Positions 22,263 through 31,100 of a stretch of DNA of 64,000 nucleotides are shown here, in pieces. The notes below the pieces were generated by a model. The model was not told the DNA's origin and did no database searches. It saw nothing but the letters and a program-made list of their open reading frames with translations. The translations under genes and the position numbers were made by a program. This DNA comes from Patescibacteria group bacterium UBA2135 (GTDB lineage: Bacteria; Patescibacteriota; Minisyncoccia; Phycocordibacterales; UBA2135). The stretch's first letter is position 1; every line of letters begins with the position of its first letter. The stretch covers positions 1 to 64,000 of the forward strand of contig DCXN01000003.1 of assembly GCA_002327685.1 (NCBI GenBank). The letters are read 5' to 3'.

Positions 22263-22764
22263 TTATTAGCCTCGCCGCTTCATCTCCACAATAATGATCA
22301 CTGTATAAGAATTCAATTATCTTATCACGCTCCCAGTCGGCAATGTCAGGAATCTCATCAAGTCCTAAGGAAAAAGCTGCCGCAGAAAGATGAATCCTGT
22401 CTCTAAGAGGACTCTCAGCAACACTTTCTATCTTGTGACCAGACTCGTGACCAAACCAACCACTCTCGTTTATATATTCATAATCGTAATACATAGCAAG
22501 CAAGATAGACAATCCGCATTTTGCTTTCTCTTCATAGCCATCCGTTAGCCAAGAGAACACTTTTTCTAGAATACCACTCCGAAGACTTCTACCACATGAA
22601 TGCCCTCCAGAATCATAACCACGACATACTTCTATGATGCAATAAAGTGCGATGTCTTTTTTAGAGCCTTCCCTTTCTAGTAATTTCGCAACTTCTTCTT
22701 CAAAATATTCCATTTGTAGTGGAGGAATATTTTTATCCTTGCAAAGAACTTTTAAAGACCTCAT
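22249..22764 (-). CDS. Hypothetical helical protein
   Basis: 171 residues, soluble, mainly helical. The N-terminus MRSLKVLCKDKNIPPLQMEY is followed by CIIEVCRGYDSGGHSCGRSL with three Cys and a His, then helices with GWFGHESGHKIESVAESPLR. HESGH resembles a zinc-metallopeptidase HExxH only in part (HESGH fits the pattern), but nothing else supports a peptidase. TAAGGAGG precedes ATG. Not recognised. Confidence 0.65.
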   Translation of the reverse strand: MRSLKVLCKDKNIPPLQMEYFEEEVAKLLEREGSKKDIALYCIIEVCRGYDSGGHSCGRSLRSGILEKVFSWLTDGYEEKAKCGLSILLAMYYDYEYINESGWFGHESGHKIESVAESPLRDRIHLSAAAFSLGLDEIPDIADWERDKIIEFLYSDHYCGDEAARLINGRG

Positions 22765-22843
22765 CTCAACCTCCTTAAATAGCGCTACTTTCTATCACAG
22801 ATACTACATATATCTTAGCGAGAGTAAAGAATTAAATTAAACC

Positions 22844-22864
22844 ACGCAGGGCCGGGCCTTGCGG
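22844..22864. repeat. R1 half-copy, i
   Basis: Only one arm (CGCAGGGCCGGGCCTTGCGG), downstream of the RAYT operon. Confidence 0.65.
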
Positions 22865-22868
22865 GAAT

Positions 22869-23027
22869 CTACGGAATTCTTTCAGAAGACGTTGGTTGAT
22901 ATGTACGAGCTTCTTTTTGCTCCACGTCAATATATCCGGCAACTAGAGCGCCGACAACGCCAATAAGTACAATGAGCACAAAACGAGTTAAGAATTTGAG
23001 AAATGTTGGAGTAAATACTTCCCTCAT
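22869..23027 (-). CDS. 52-residue single-span membrane protein coupled to the RAYT gene
   Basis: ATG 23025-23027 to TAG 22869-22871. MREVFTPTFLKFLTRF then a hydrophobic helix (VLIVLIGVVGALVAGYI, about 17-33) and a polar end (DVEQKEARTYQPTSSERIP). It starts 7 nt after the stop of the transposase, so the two are probably cotranscribed. Too short for most gene callers. Not recognised. Confidence 0.6.
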   Translation of the reverse strand: MREVFTPTFLKFLTRFVLIVLIGVVGALVAGYIDVEQKEARTYQPTSSERIP

Positions 23028-23034
23028 CACATTA

Positions 23035-23871
23035 TTATACCACAGTCACCCGTTGTTCTTGTTCTTGTTCTTGTGTTTGTTGCTGTGATTGTGTGCTTTC
23101 AATGTCTTCAGCACCTTCAGCATCTTTAACGTCTTCAACAATCTCAATCCGCGCATCTGCCTGCATATCCACCCTCCCCTCCTCACCCTCCAATTCAAGA
23201 ATCTCTTTACTATACGTCAACCACGCGTTGATAAATTCATCAAATTCAGCAAAATCCTCAAAATATTCAGGGAAAAATTCTTTAGCGTTACTGACAATAG
23301 CGCCCTCCGGACGTACTTTCCCGATGAAATCCAAATAGCTTGAATAGTCATAATGCAAAAGCTGTGTGCGAGCTTCTTGCAGATTTTGAATACCTTTTTC
23401 TTTCCATGTTGAGTCAACTAGTTTCACCGGATTTAAATGAATATATGCAAAAAGATATCTCAAGTAATTATCGTGGATGGCGCGTTTTGACTTAAATCTG
23501 CCCTCAAACAACGTACCAGAACGTTCATATTTCGTATTGAAGTACATTGAATACGCCGTCATCAATTTTTGCATGAATCGTGAAATACCGTTTGGCTGTA
23601 TTTGTCTTATGAGAATGTGAAAATGATTGGGCATCAAGCAATACGCGCCAATCGCCACAAGAGGTTTTCGTCGTGAAAACATTTTAAGCAATTCAGAAAA
23701 AGAAAGCGTTCTTAGAACTTCCATCCTAATTTCACTTTCACCATTACACACATACAATAAACGCATAAAACGATCATAATCTTCCCTTTTGAGAAAAATA
23801 TCACGCTTATCAACACCTCTATTATAGAGATGATAAAATTCATTTTCTGCAAATTGTTCTTTACGAGCCAT
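23035..23871 (-). CDS. REP-associated tyrosine transposase (RAYT, IS200-like Y1 family)
   Basis: 278 residues. The N-terminus MARKEQFAENEFYHLYNRGV is the typical start; NHFHILI (about 82-88) is the HUH metal-binding motif and TAYSMYFN (about 105-112) the catalytic tyrosine helix; GTLFEGRFKSKRA and YIHLNPVKL are further hallmarks. It would nick single-stranded DNA at REP hairpins. The C-terminal 50 residues are acidic and Gln-rich, a nonconserved tail. It is flanked by R1 copies (22844, 23941), which makes R1 its probable substrate. RAYTs are usually single-copy domesticated genes. Confidence 0.93.
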   Translation of the reverse strand: MARKEQFAENEFYHLYNRGVDKRDIFLKREDYDRFMRLLYVCNGESEIRMEVLRTLSFSELLKMFSRRKPLVAIGAYCLMPNHFHILIRQIQPNGISRFMQKLMTAYSMYFNTKYERSGTLFEGRFKSKRAIHDNYLRYLFAYIHLNPVKLVDSTWKEKGIQNLQEARTQLLHYDYSSYLDFIGKVRPEGAIVSNAKEFFPEYFEDFAEFDEFINAWLTYSKEILELEGEEGRVDMQADARIEIVEDVKDAEGAEDIESTQSQQQTQEQEQEQRVTVV

Positions 23872-23940
23872 ATGTTTGAAAATTACGCTTAATTACATCA
23901 TTGTGTTTAATTACATGATTCTATCTTACAAGCACCACCC

Positions 23941-24011
23941 CCGCAAGGCCCGGCCTTGCAAGTTATCCACAGGTTATCCCCCAAAAACCTCTCTCAAGGC
24001 CGGGCCTTGCA
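23941..24011. repeat. R1 REP-like repeat, copy j
   Basis: CCGCAAGGCCCGGCCTTGCA, core AGTTATCCACAGGTTATCCC (inverted relative to the other copies, with a perfect DnaA-box-like TTATCCACA at 23963-23971), right arm CAAGGCCGGGCCTTGCAG. Lies 70 bp upstream of the RAYT start. Confidence 0.8.
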
Positions 24012-24026
24012 GAAAATCATCCACTC

Positions 24027-24060
24027 AAAAACCGCCTCACTTATTAGCAAGGCGGTTTTT
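24027..24060. terminator. Bidirectional terminator
   Basis: AAAACCGCCT/AAGGCGGTTTT with T-runs on both sides; serves at least the minus-strand surface gene. Confidence 0.8.
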
Positions 24061-24096
24061 AATGATTTGCTTTATCTTCGTATTAGCTTCTTTTCT

Positions 24097-25407
24097 TTAT
24101 TGCGAAAGCAAAGTTTGCAGTTGCGCCTGAAGTTCTTCTACTTGCTTCAAAGCGTCCTGAATACTCTGCTGAAGCACTGCGCGTTCTGCAGTCTCCCCGC
24201 TTGTTGCCGGAGTTGTCGGCACAACCGGAGCTGTTGGAGTGGTCGGCACAGTAGTACCGCTAAACACTTCCTGCAGTTTCGCCCGTGTCTTAGGACCAAC
24301 ATACCCATATCCCACATCTCCCGAGCTAGCAACACCATATTTCACTTGGAATTTCTGCACGGCCTTTTCAGTCAAAGAGCCAAAGAATTCTGTTTCACTG
24401 CCCGCCGAACCAACACCTGAAGCCGCAATACTCGTATCAGGATCAGAGTTCAGAAGTTGTTGAAGTCGTTTGATATTAGTAGATGACATACCGCGACTCA
24501 TTCCTGTACTAAACACCGGAGAAACTACTGACGCAACTGGACTTGGCGTTGCAACAGATGGCGCCACTGGTGTTACTCCTGTTGAGAACACTGTGAACAA
24601 TTTCGCCCGCGTTGCAGGACCAACAAGTCCGTATCCGGTTGTTTCTGGCGTACCAGATGAAGCAAGACCATATTTCGCTTGAAATTTCTTGACGGCCGCT
24701 TCAGTCAAAGAGCCATAATAATTTGTTTCTTTTCCTGGAGAACCAACACCTGAAGCCGCAATGCGCGTGTCAGGATCAGAGTTCAGAAGTTGTTGAAGTT
24801 GCTTAATGTCAGCAGATGACATTCCTTTCTTCATCGTGCTCGTAAAGACAGGAGCAACTGATATCACAACTGGCGTTACTGTTGGCGTAGTTGCAGTCGG
24901 AACTGCCACAGCTGTAGCAGCTGCAGTAGTTGCAGGAGGAGTATATCCTCCTCCTCCACCACCGCCGCCTCCTCCACCGCCAGAGACACCACCACCACCA
25001 GTATTACATGTACCAGAAGATGCTGGTGTGACCGTAACAGTTATCGTACCCGTTCCACTTGGCGGACCCTTCAGGATTAGGACAGAACTTGATGAGCCGC
25101 ATTCAAAAGATTCCATTTGGGCAGCTGGGCTAACAGTAAACGTCCTTCGGTTGGTTGAAGTGATTGACATCCCAGAACCGGTTGGCATATCAACAGTAAA
25201 ATTACCTGAATTTACCGTAATTGATTCTGCACCTGATTCCTTGACTGTAACAGTCTCGCCATTAGCAGTAATTTCTGTTCCTATATTGAGGAGCACAGTA
25301 TCATACGCGGCAAATGTGAGAAGCGGCAGGAAAAGAAAGCTTACCAAGAATACTACGAGGGCATATAGCCACGATTTATCTGAATTGACTTGAGAATAAA
25401 CTTTCAT
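24097..25407 (-). CDS. Surface protein with two peptidoglycan-binding-like modules
   Basis: 436 residues. N-terminal hydrophobic signal/anchor (LYALVVFLVSFLFLPLLTFA, about 15-34), a beta-rich domain, a poly-Gly linker, then two copies of a peptidoglycan-binding-like helical module: GMSSADIKQLQQLLNSDPDT...YYGSLTEAAVKKFQAKYG (about 200-270) and GMSSTNIKRLQQLLNSDPDT...FFGSLTEKAVQKFQVKYG (about 315-385). A Pro/Thr/Val linker separates them and the C-terminus is a coiled coil (ALKQVEELQAQLQTLLSQ). The same module is in the 1207-residue neighbour, so both are probably held at the cell wall. Confidence 0.85.
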   Translation of the reverse strand: MKVYSQVNSDKSWLYALVVFLVSFLFLPLLTFAAYDTVLLNIGTEITANGETVTVKESGAESITVNSGNFTVDMPTGSGMSITSTNRRTFTVSPAAQMESFECGSSSSVLILKGPPSGTGTITVTVTPASSGTCNTGGGGVSGGGGGGGGGGGGYTPPATTAAATAVAVPTATTPTVTPVVISVAPVFTSTMKKGMSSADIKQLQQLLNSDPDTRIAASGVGSPGKETNYYGSLTEAAVKKFQAKYGLASSGTPETTGYGLVGPATRAKLFTVFSTGVTPVAPSVATPSPVASVVSPVFSTGMSRGMSSTNIKRLQQLLNSDPDTSIAASGVGSAGSETEFFGSLTEKAVQKFQVKYGVASSGDVGYGYVGPKTRAKLQEVFSGTTVPTTPTAPVVPTTPATSGETAERAVLQQSIQDALKQVEELQAQLQTLLSQ

Positions 25408-25451
25408 GAGATTAATAAATGATTAATTAACAAAAGTAAACGATGGAAACT

Positions 25452-26639
25452 TTACGGAGTTTCACACAAACCTGCCTCTATGACAAGGTCAAAGAAATTA
25501 TCTGTTTGAGAAGCGGGGGTAGTGGTTGCATAGATCCTTACTACCGCACCGTCAGTTGTTCTCATTTGAATACAAGTTCCAGTATTTGCTGCCCCAGCGT
25601 GGAGGCGCAATGTCGTCGTTCCAACAGTACCACCGGCAGAAATGTCACCGTTTACCCCAAGTTTCGCGCCGATATCAGGAGTTGAGGTTCCTACACCAAG
25701 CATGCTACCAAAAGTATTACCACCAAGGGTTGTTGTCGCAAATGTGTCAGCAATTGAAACAGTTGTCGTCGCGTATCCCGCAACATCAAATGATAATCCT
25801 CTTACTGTAAACGCATTTGACGTCGTCGCGTTGCCAGTAATAATAATCGCATCTCCCACAGCATCACCGAGGGTAACCGCACCATTTAACGTGGTGTTAC
25901 CAGTAACGGTTAAAGTACCTTCTGTTTGAATATTACCTGTTGAACCTGAAGTAGTCGCGTATCCGGAAACAACAAGAGCATCAGCGACAAGAGCAGTTGT
26001 TGACAGCATAGTGGTAGAGGCATTCCCTATTGTATCAATAGAAAACACTTCAGTTTGTAAATAATTGTACGCGTTCAAGAGATTCCCACCGTATGCACCC
26101 TTTCCCATAATGACAAGTGGCACAGATGCTGATGTTGTCGCGTTCACATGCAAAATTGCATTTCCACTATCAACTTCTGTAACAGGAAGAGTTGATGTTC
26201 CAAGCGCCATGTAGCCAGTTGCAATGGTATTAAACCGAACCCCCCTAGAAGCGCCGAGAACGAGTCCCTCGCTTGATGTGGTAGACGCAACAGTTCTCCA
26301 ATCCACCCCATCATAAACTTTGATGACACGGTCATCGCTATCAAAGAAAATTGCGCCTGTTGCATCAGCCGTTGGATTTGCAGCTTGTGACAAAAGAGTA
26401 ACCTGGTCATAGAAAAATGCCTTACCGGTTACAGCAAGAGTACTAGTTGCAAATACACTTCCAGCTGTTGTCACATCTCCGGTTAACGTTGATGCGCCGC
26501 TAACGGTTAACGTTCCGCCAGTGTTAATGTTTGTACTGATAGTTGTCGCACCATTTACCATTATTGCGACAAATGCAAATGAAATAACGACCGCGAGTAA
26601 TACTGAATAGAAATTTCTATTCGTTAATAATTTTCCCAT
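25452..26639 (-). CDS. Secreted beta-repeat surface protein
   Basis: 395 residues from ATG 26639 (MGKLLTNRNFYS); another ATG two codons earlier is equally possible. Membrane-spanning signal (YSVLLAVVISFAFVAIMVNG, about 9-28). The rest is Thr/Ala/Gly/Val-rich with repeated short strands such as GTLTVSGASTLTGDV and GTLTVTGNTTLNGAVTLGDA, the pattern of trimeric fibre or tail-spike-like beta repeats. A segment NPTADATGAIFFDSDDRVIK then VYDGVDWRTVA is of the kind found in phage-tail-like fibre proteins. C-terminus has two Cys (TGTCIQM, EAGLCETP). Probably an external fibre or adhesin. Confidence 0.75.
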   Translation of the reverse strand: MGKLLTNRNFYSVLLAVVISFAFVAIMVNGATTISTNINTGGTLTVSGASTLTGDVTTAGSVFATSTLAVTGKAFFYDQVTLLSQAANPTADATGAIFFDSDDRVIKVYDGVDWRTVASTTSSEGLVLGASRGVRFNTIATGYMALGTSTLPVTEVDSGNAILHVNATTSASVPLVIMGKGAYGGNLLNAYNYLQTEVFSIDTIGNASTTMLSTTALVADALVVSGYATTSGSTGNIQTEGTLTVTGNTTLNGAVTLGDAVGDAIIITGNATTSNAFTVRGLSFDVAGYATTTVSIADTFATTTLGGNTFGSMLGVGTSTPDIGAKLGVNGDISAGGTVGTTTLRLHAGAANTGTCIQMRTTDGAVVRIYATTTPASQTDNFFDLVIEAGLCETP

Positions 26640-26645
26640 ACTCAT

Positions 26646-27090
26646 AATGTAACTTTTGAACGCCCAGAAGCGTTCTTAATATTAGAAAGCTAATAATAAC
26701 TAATAAAAAAGACCTTTAAATTAAGTGACCAATTACTACAGTAAGGAACGCACATATCTTTTAAAAAAGATATACGCACAGATTACTTCTCATTATTATA
26801 TAATCTTACTGTAAAGACTCCTAAAAAAACACTGTGGATAACTTCCAAAAATTAGGGAGTCCTCCGACCCGAGTCGGAGGATGACCATAATTTTTGCGAA
26901 CCCCCACACCTTTCAAACCGTTGTTTTGCGAAGCAATATCACTATAATTTGAAAAACCAACTTCGTGAGCTATTTTGGCACAGAGCGTTTTTTAACAGCA
27001 AAACGAAAGCTACGGTTTGAAAGGTGTGGGGGTAATAAAAACATAGCCGCTTCACTCCTTATCTTTATTAGCTTTCGTGCTTTCTACTCA
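26646..27090. other. Intergenic region with a MITE-like element
   Basis: Includes a perfect DnaA-box-like TGTGGATAA (26833-26841), a hairpin GTCCTCCGAC/GTCGGAGGA (about 26863-26883) and the inverted-repeat element at 26901-27032. No gene found. Confidence 0.65.
26901..27032. mobile_element. 132-bp element with 21-bp perfect inverted ends
   Basis: The left end begins CCCCCACACCTTTCAAACCG and its exact 21-bp reverse complement is the right end (27012-27032). A second inner pair (TGTTTTGC/GCAAAAC) extends the symmetry. No coding capacity. Looks like a MITE; no target duplication confirmed. Confidence 0.6.
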
Positions 27091-27093
27091 TAG

Positions 27094-27129
27094 CAAAAGC
27101 ACCCCGCCTTACACAGGCGGGGTGCTTTT
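27094..27129 (-). terminator. Terminator
   Basis: AAAAGCACCCCGCCT/AGGCGGGGTGCTTTT stem, usable in both directions. Confidence 0.85.
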
Positions 27130-27144
27130 GTAAAAGTCTAAACG

Positions 27145-27840
27145 TCAATGGTCAATGGTTGCGCGTAGCGCAGCTTTAAGCATTTCATCATCCGGAATCT
27201 CTGAAATCCCTTTTTCAAGTATACTCTTCGCTTTTTCAGTGCTATCCATCACTTCCACATAAAAATCAGCTATTTGCACATAAAGATACGGCAATTTTGG
27301 GTCATTTTCAAGCGCTTTCAGGTAGTTTTCCTCCGCAAGAACCGGATTTTGAAGATAATAACCATACAAAACACCTAGATTGCCAAACGATAGTGAGTTT
27401 TGTGGCCGTATAGCACCTGCGTATTCCCAAACTTGCCGCGCTCCTTCGTAATCTTCAATAGATTTGCGCAAAAGACCCAAACCAAGCCATTGATTAAACA
27501 AATCAGCGTCTTGCCTCAAAAGTGCAATAATATTCTCTATTTTGTTGGTTATTTCCTCTTTCTGCTCCAAAGAATATGAATCTGGGATAATGATCCCCCC
27601 ATCTAAATCTGGTATGTTAGGCAAAATAACCGCATCGCCTCCATCTTCCGCCCCCACTTCAACAATTTCCACCACTGCATCTTCCACTTCTTCCACTAAC
27701 GTGTTAACAGGTTGCTCTTCAGATAATACTGACGTAGCAACAAAGTCATCTCTCACCATCAGGTCAGTATATATAAAGTAGCCAATAAAACCTCCTAAAG
27801 TAAGCACAATAAGTGCTATAAATATGTTGTTTTTGTTCAT
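27145..27840 (-). CDS. Membrane-anchored TPR protein
   Basis: 231 residues from ATG 27840 (MNKNNIFIALIVLT). One membrane helix (about 5-24), an acidic spacer, then tetratricopeptide-type repeats: LFNQWLGLGLLRKSIEDYEG, SLSFGNLGVLYGYYLQNPVL then AEENYLKALENDPKLPYLYV, and QIADFYVEVMDSTEKAKSIL. The repeats would face outside the cytoplasm and bind protein partners. A promoter (27850-27877) ends 9 nt before the ATG, so the message is probably leaderless. Confidence 0.8.
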   Translation of the reverse strand: MNKNNIFIALIVLTLGGFIGYFIYTDLMVRDDFVATSVLSEEQPVNTLVEEVEDAVVEIVEVGAEDGGDAVILPNIPDLDGGIIIPDSYSLEQKEEITNKIENIIALLRQDADLFNQWLGLGLLRKSIEDYEGARQVWEYAGAIRPQNSLSFGNLGVLYGYYLQNPVLAEENYLKALENDPKLPYLYVQIADFYVEVMDSTEKAKSILEKGISEIPDDEMLKAALRATIDH

Positions 27841-27849
27841 GTTAAACAT

Positions 27850-27877
27850 ATTATACCTAACAAATTGATTTACGCAA
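27850..27877 (-). promoter_or_regulatory. Promoter of a probably leaderless mRNA
   Basis: TTGCGT (27872-27877), 16-nt spacer, TATAAT (27850-27855) on the minus strand; expected start point falls at or within a few bases of ATG 27840. Confidence 0.65.
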
Positions 27878-27891
27878 CACTCATACTCACC

Positions 27892-27930
27892 CCGCAAGGC
27901 CCGGCCTTACATGGGGATAACCTGTGGATA
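27892..27930. repeat. R1 half-copy, k
   Basis: CCGCAAGGCCCGGCCTTACA and core GGGGATAACCTGTGGATAG; the right arm is missing. Confidence 0.75.
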
Positions 27931-28089
27931 GTGCCCGGTCTTCGCATTGCTTCGCGTCCCTAGGCAACTTCGTGCCGGGATCCCGGCGGTAATGCCGTCT
28001 AGGGATTACCATTCGCATCATTTCGCATGGTATATTCGCACCGATTCGCATTACCCGTTCACGTTCTTGCGCTTATCATAAATACACAC

Positions 28090-28118
28090 AAAAAATCCCC
28101 CGTGAGGGGGATTTTTTG
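28090..28118. terminator. Bidirectional terminator
   Basis: AAAAAATCCCCC/GGGGGATTTTTT stem-loop. The 28179-31802 gene reads toward it. Confidence 0.8.
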
Positions 28119-28178
28119 TGACTCTCCACATCATCTCTTTAGATAAGAGGTGGATCACAAGATAGCCATTTTTAGATT

Positions 28179-31100
28179 TTAGTGAATAAAGACTCTGTTT
28201 GGCAAATCTTGACCAACTGTTGGGAATCCAGGAAGTCCGTAACTGTTTGTCCAGTCAGTCGTCTGATTTGAAGCCGCTGCTGCTGAAATTGTCGTCGTTG
28301 AGTTCGGAGACCATACAAATCGGTCAGTCGTTGACGCACTGTTAAGCACATCATCAACACAACTCATGTGATTATCGTTATTGAACCAACATGTCTCTCC
28401 TACTCCTGAAGGCTCAGCAGTGTCAGTAAGCAACCTAATACTTAACGTTTCAGTGCTACCCGAAGTAAGTGTAGTTATTGTGTCTGCGCGCAATGCATAT
28501 GTCTTTGAAGTTCCTGCTTGAACGATTCGGTCTGGGGCAGTCGGATCAAAGATAATCTTCAATTTCTCCTGCGCGCCAGCACCGGCTATAGCCGAAGTTG
28601 ATGTTGCTACAGTCGTTCCGTTTAAGCTTCCTGATGGGCCGCGAAGTTGGAATCCAGAAATCCCAGACAATCCAACAACGCCCACGTTAAATGACATTGA
28701 GTGCAATGTCACGTCACGCCCCGAAGCAGCAGTTAGCTTAACTTTGTAGAGGTCTGTTCCTGCAGAAAGAGCAGTAGTAGTGGTAACGTCTTCAATAGTA
28801 ATCAAGCCGCGGTAAATCTTCGTTGCATTTGACGCTGTATCACTGCTTGAGCCACTAATTGTTACCCCTGAATCAGCGCCGGTCGCGTAGTTACCATTAA
28901 GACCATTGTTGCTTCCGTCATAGTCAACCGAGATTACTGCGCCGAACGCGCCTACAGAGCTGTTTGTGTCTTGCGGTGTAAAGTCACCCTTAACCGTCAA
29001 CACAACAGACTCAGATTTCGGAACATGAACCGCAGTCGACAGTGTTGATGTCGCATAGTCAAGGTTCGTGCCCAAACCAAATTGTCCTTCACCAACCTTG
29101 GTACTTCCCTTCCAGATTGACACTTTTTGGTTAAGGAGGTCATTTGTCGTGTTAGATGCAGTGTTGCCTAACTGAAGCGCGATTCCTTTAATGTCAATGT
29201 CTTCCTGTGCACCCGCGTCAAATCTGTATTTCGCCAAGACAACATCTGTTGCTCCGGCTTGCGCCGCTTTGAAGAGAACTGACGTGTCGTTTGCAACCGT
29301 GTATGAACCACTTGCGGCCGCAGTCATCACCTGACCATTCGCGTCAGTAAATGACTCATTAATTGTCTGGCCAGATGTAACTCCTGATGCACCAGTGTAC
29401 GATGCGTCGCCATCAATACCCCACCAATACAGCGCAGTAACACCAGTCTTGATGTTACATCGGAGAGACAGTGTCTTTGAAGTTCCCTTTGGAAGGACAA
29501 GGCCTGTCCCATCAAATGTAATTGTTGTTGAAGACGCTGTGCCATCCGTTGCCGGGTTTTTCACATTTGAACCAGTTGTCAATGATGTTGCATTTGTCGC
29601 AGTACCATCATAGAGCTGACAGTTGGTAAGGTCAGTTCGCGTACCACTTGTGGAATAATACAGCGGAATAGTGGTAACTCTAATGTCCTCACCTGACTGC
29701 GTTACATCAAAGATGTAGCGAGCAAATTCAAACTGTGTTGCTCCCGCAATAACAGTTCGCGCAGTCGGCTGTGCTGAAACAGATACCGCAAACGTTCCGG
29801 CTTTCACTGTCTGTGATGAACCAGATACCGCCGATGCCGGCGCCGGTGTAATTGTATTTCCGGTTACCTGTCCGGTTACTGTGGTGAAGTCTGAACTTGG
29901 TGTCGTTGATGCCGCGATTGTATTATCAGACACGAAATCGGTGCCCAACTTTGCCTTCAAGATTGCATTAGTAACACCAACTGGGAATGTCACAGTATCG
30001 GTAAGTGTTATTGTCCCGTTATTTGCAGTTGCTCCTGCGCCATCTACTGGTCCTGCAAGCACCGAGCCATTTTCGTCAACCAAAGTGACATTTGTAACAT
30101 CCGCCAATCCAAGTGCAGCTGCGCTACCTGTCAAGGTGACGTTAAACGCCATGGACGCAACTGAAATTGGTTCACCCTTTACGTCAATGGTAAACCCTGC
30201 AATTGGCTGGTCACTCAAGTTTATCGCTACGTTTTGCGCGGGTACTCCCACAGTCCATGAAGATACGTTCAAGGTTCCTGCAGAAATAGTAACCTGTGCC
30301 GCGTCGTAATATGGATTGTTCGAGTTGTTCACGTCAGCGCCATCTGCTGCTGCTGCTGTTCCATCAAATGGTAGTAGGACACCGAATCCATAAGTATTTC
30401 CAACCAAATGAATGTCAGTACGCCGTTCAACATCAAAGTCAACTGTTCGATTTGACCCATCAATAAGGTCAGCTCTCACAGAAACATCCTTTGAAAATCC
30501 TTTCTTAATCTCTAAGCCGCCATCAGGGAAGACGGTTGTGTGGAACCGTCCATTTATGACAGTCGGATACTCCACTCCATCAAGCAGTGTAACGATATTT
30601 GTAAGATCGTCACCTGTTGCTGAACCAGATTGGTACCACCTGATTGACCTAAGAGTTAAGTCTTCGGCTGATCCTGCAGTTAACTTAACACCTGAGAATA
30701 TGTAGTTGGTAACGCCAACCTCTTTGGTCTGATTCGCGCCAGGATCAAGTGCACCACGCTGTATCGTAACCGATCCAATGGAAAGCGATGAGTTCACCGT
30801 GTGATTCGCACCAGCAATTGGAAGTGTTCCATAAACTGTTGCCGCGGTATTGACCGCAATGACTGCAAGTGCTGGAACTTCTCCCGCCTCACCTGAAAGG
30901 TTTGAAGCAGTATCCATGTTTCCACCAATGATCACTGTTTTTGTTGTCCCCGCGGGAATAGTGAAGTCTACTCCAATAGTTGCTTGATGAGATGAATTCA
31001 GTGTTTTTTCAATACCGATCAACGTTCCATCATCATTCATAAGGACAATACCGACGAATGAAGTGTCAGAAGCAATGCCCCGCCGCTCAACAACCAAACT

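Noticed and set aside
29395..30705. Plus-strand frames opposite the S-layer-like gene
   Set aside because: Thr/Val/Ala-rich coding sequence leaves the complement open; no ribosome-binding sites.
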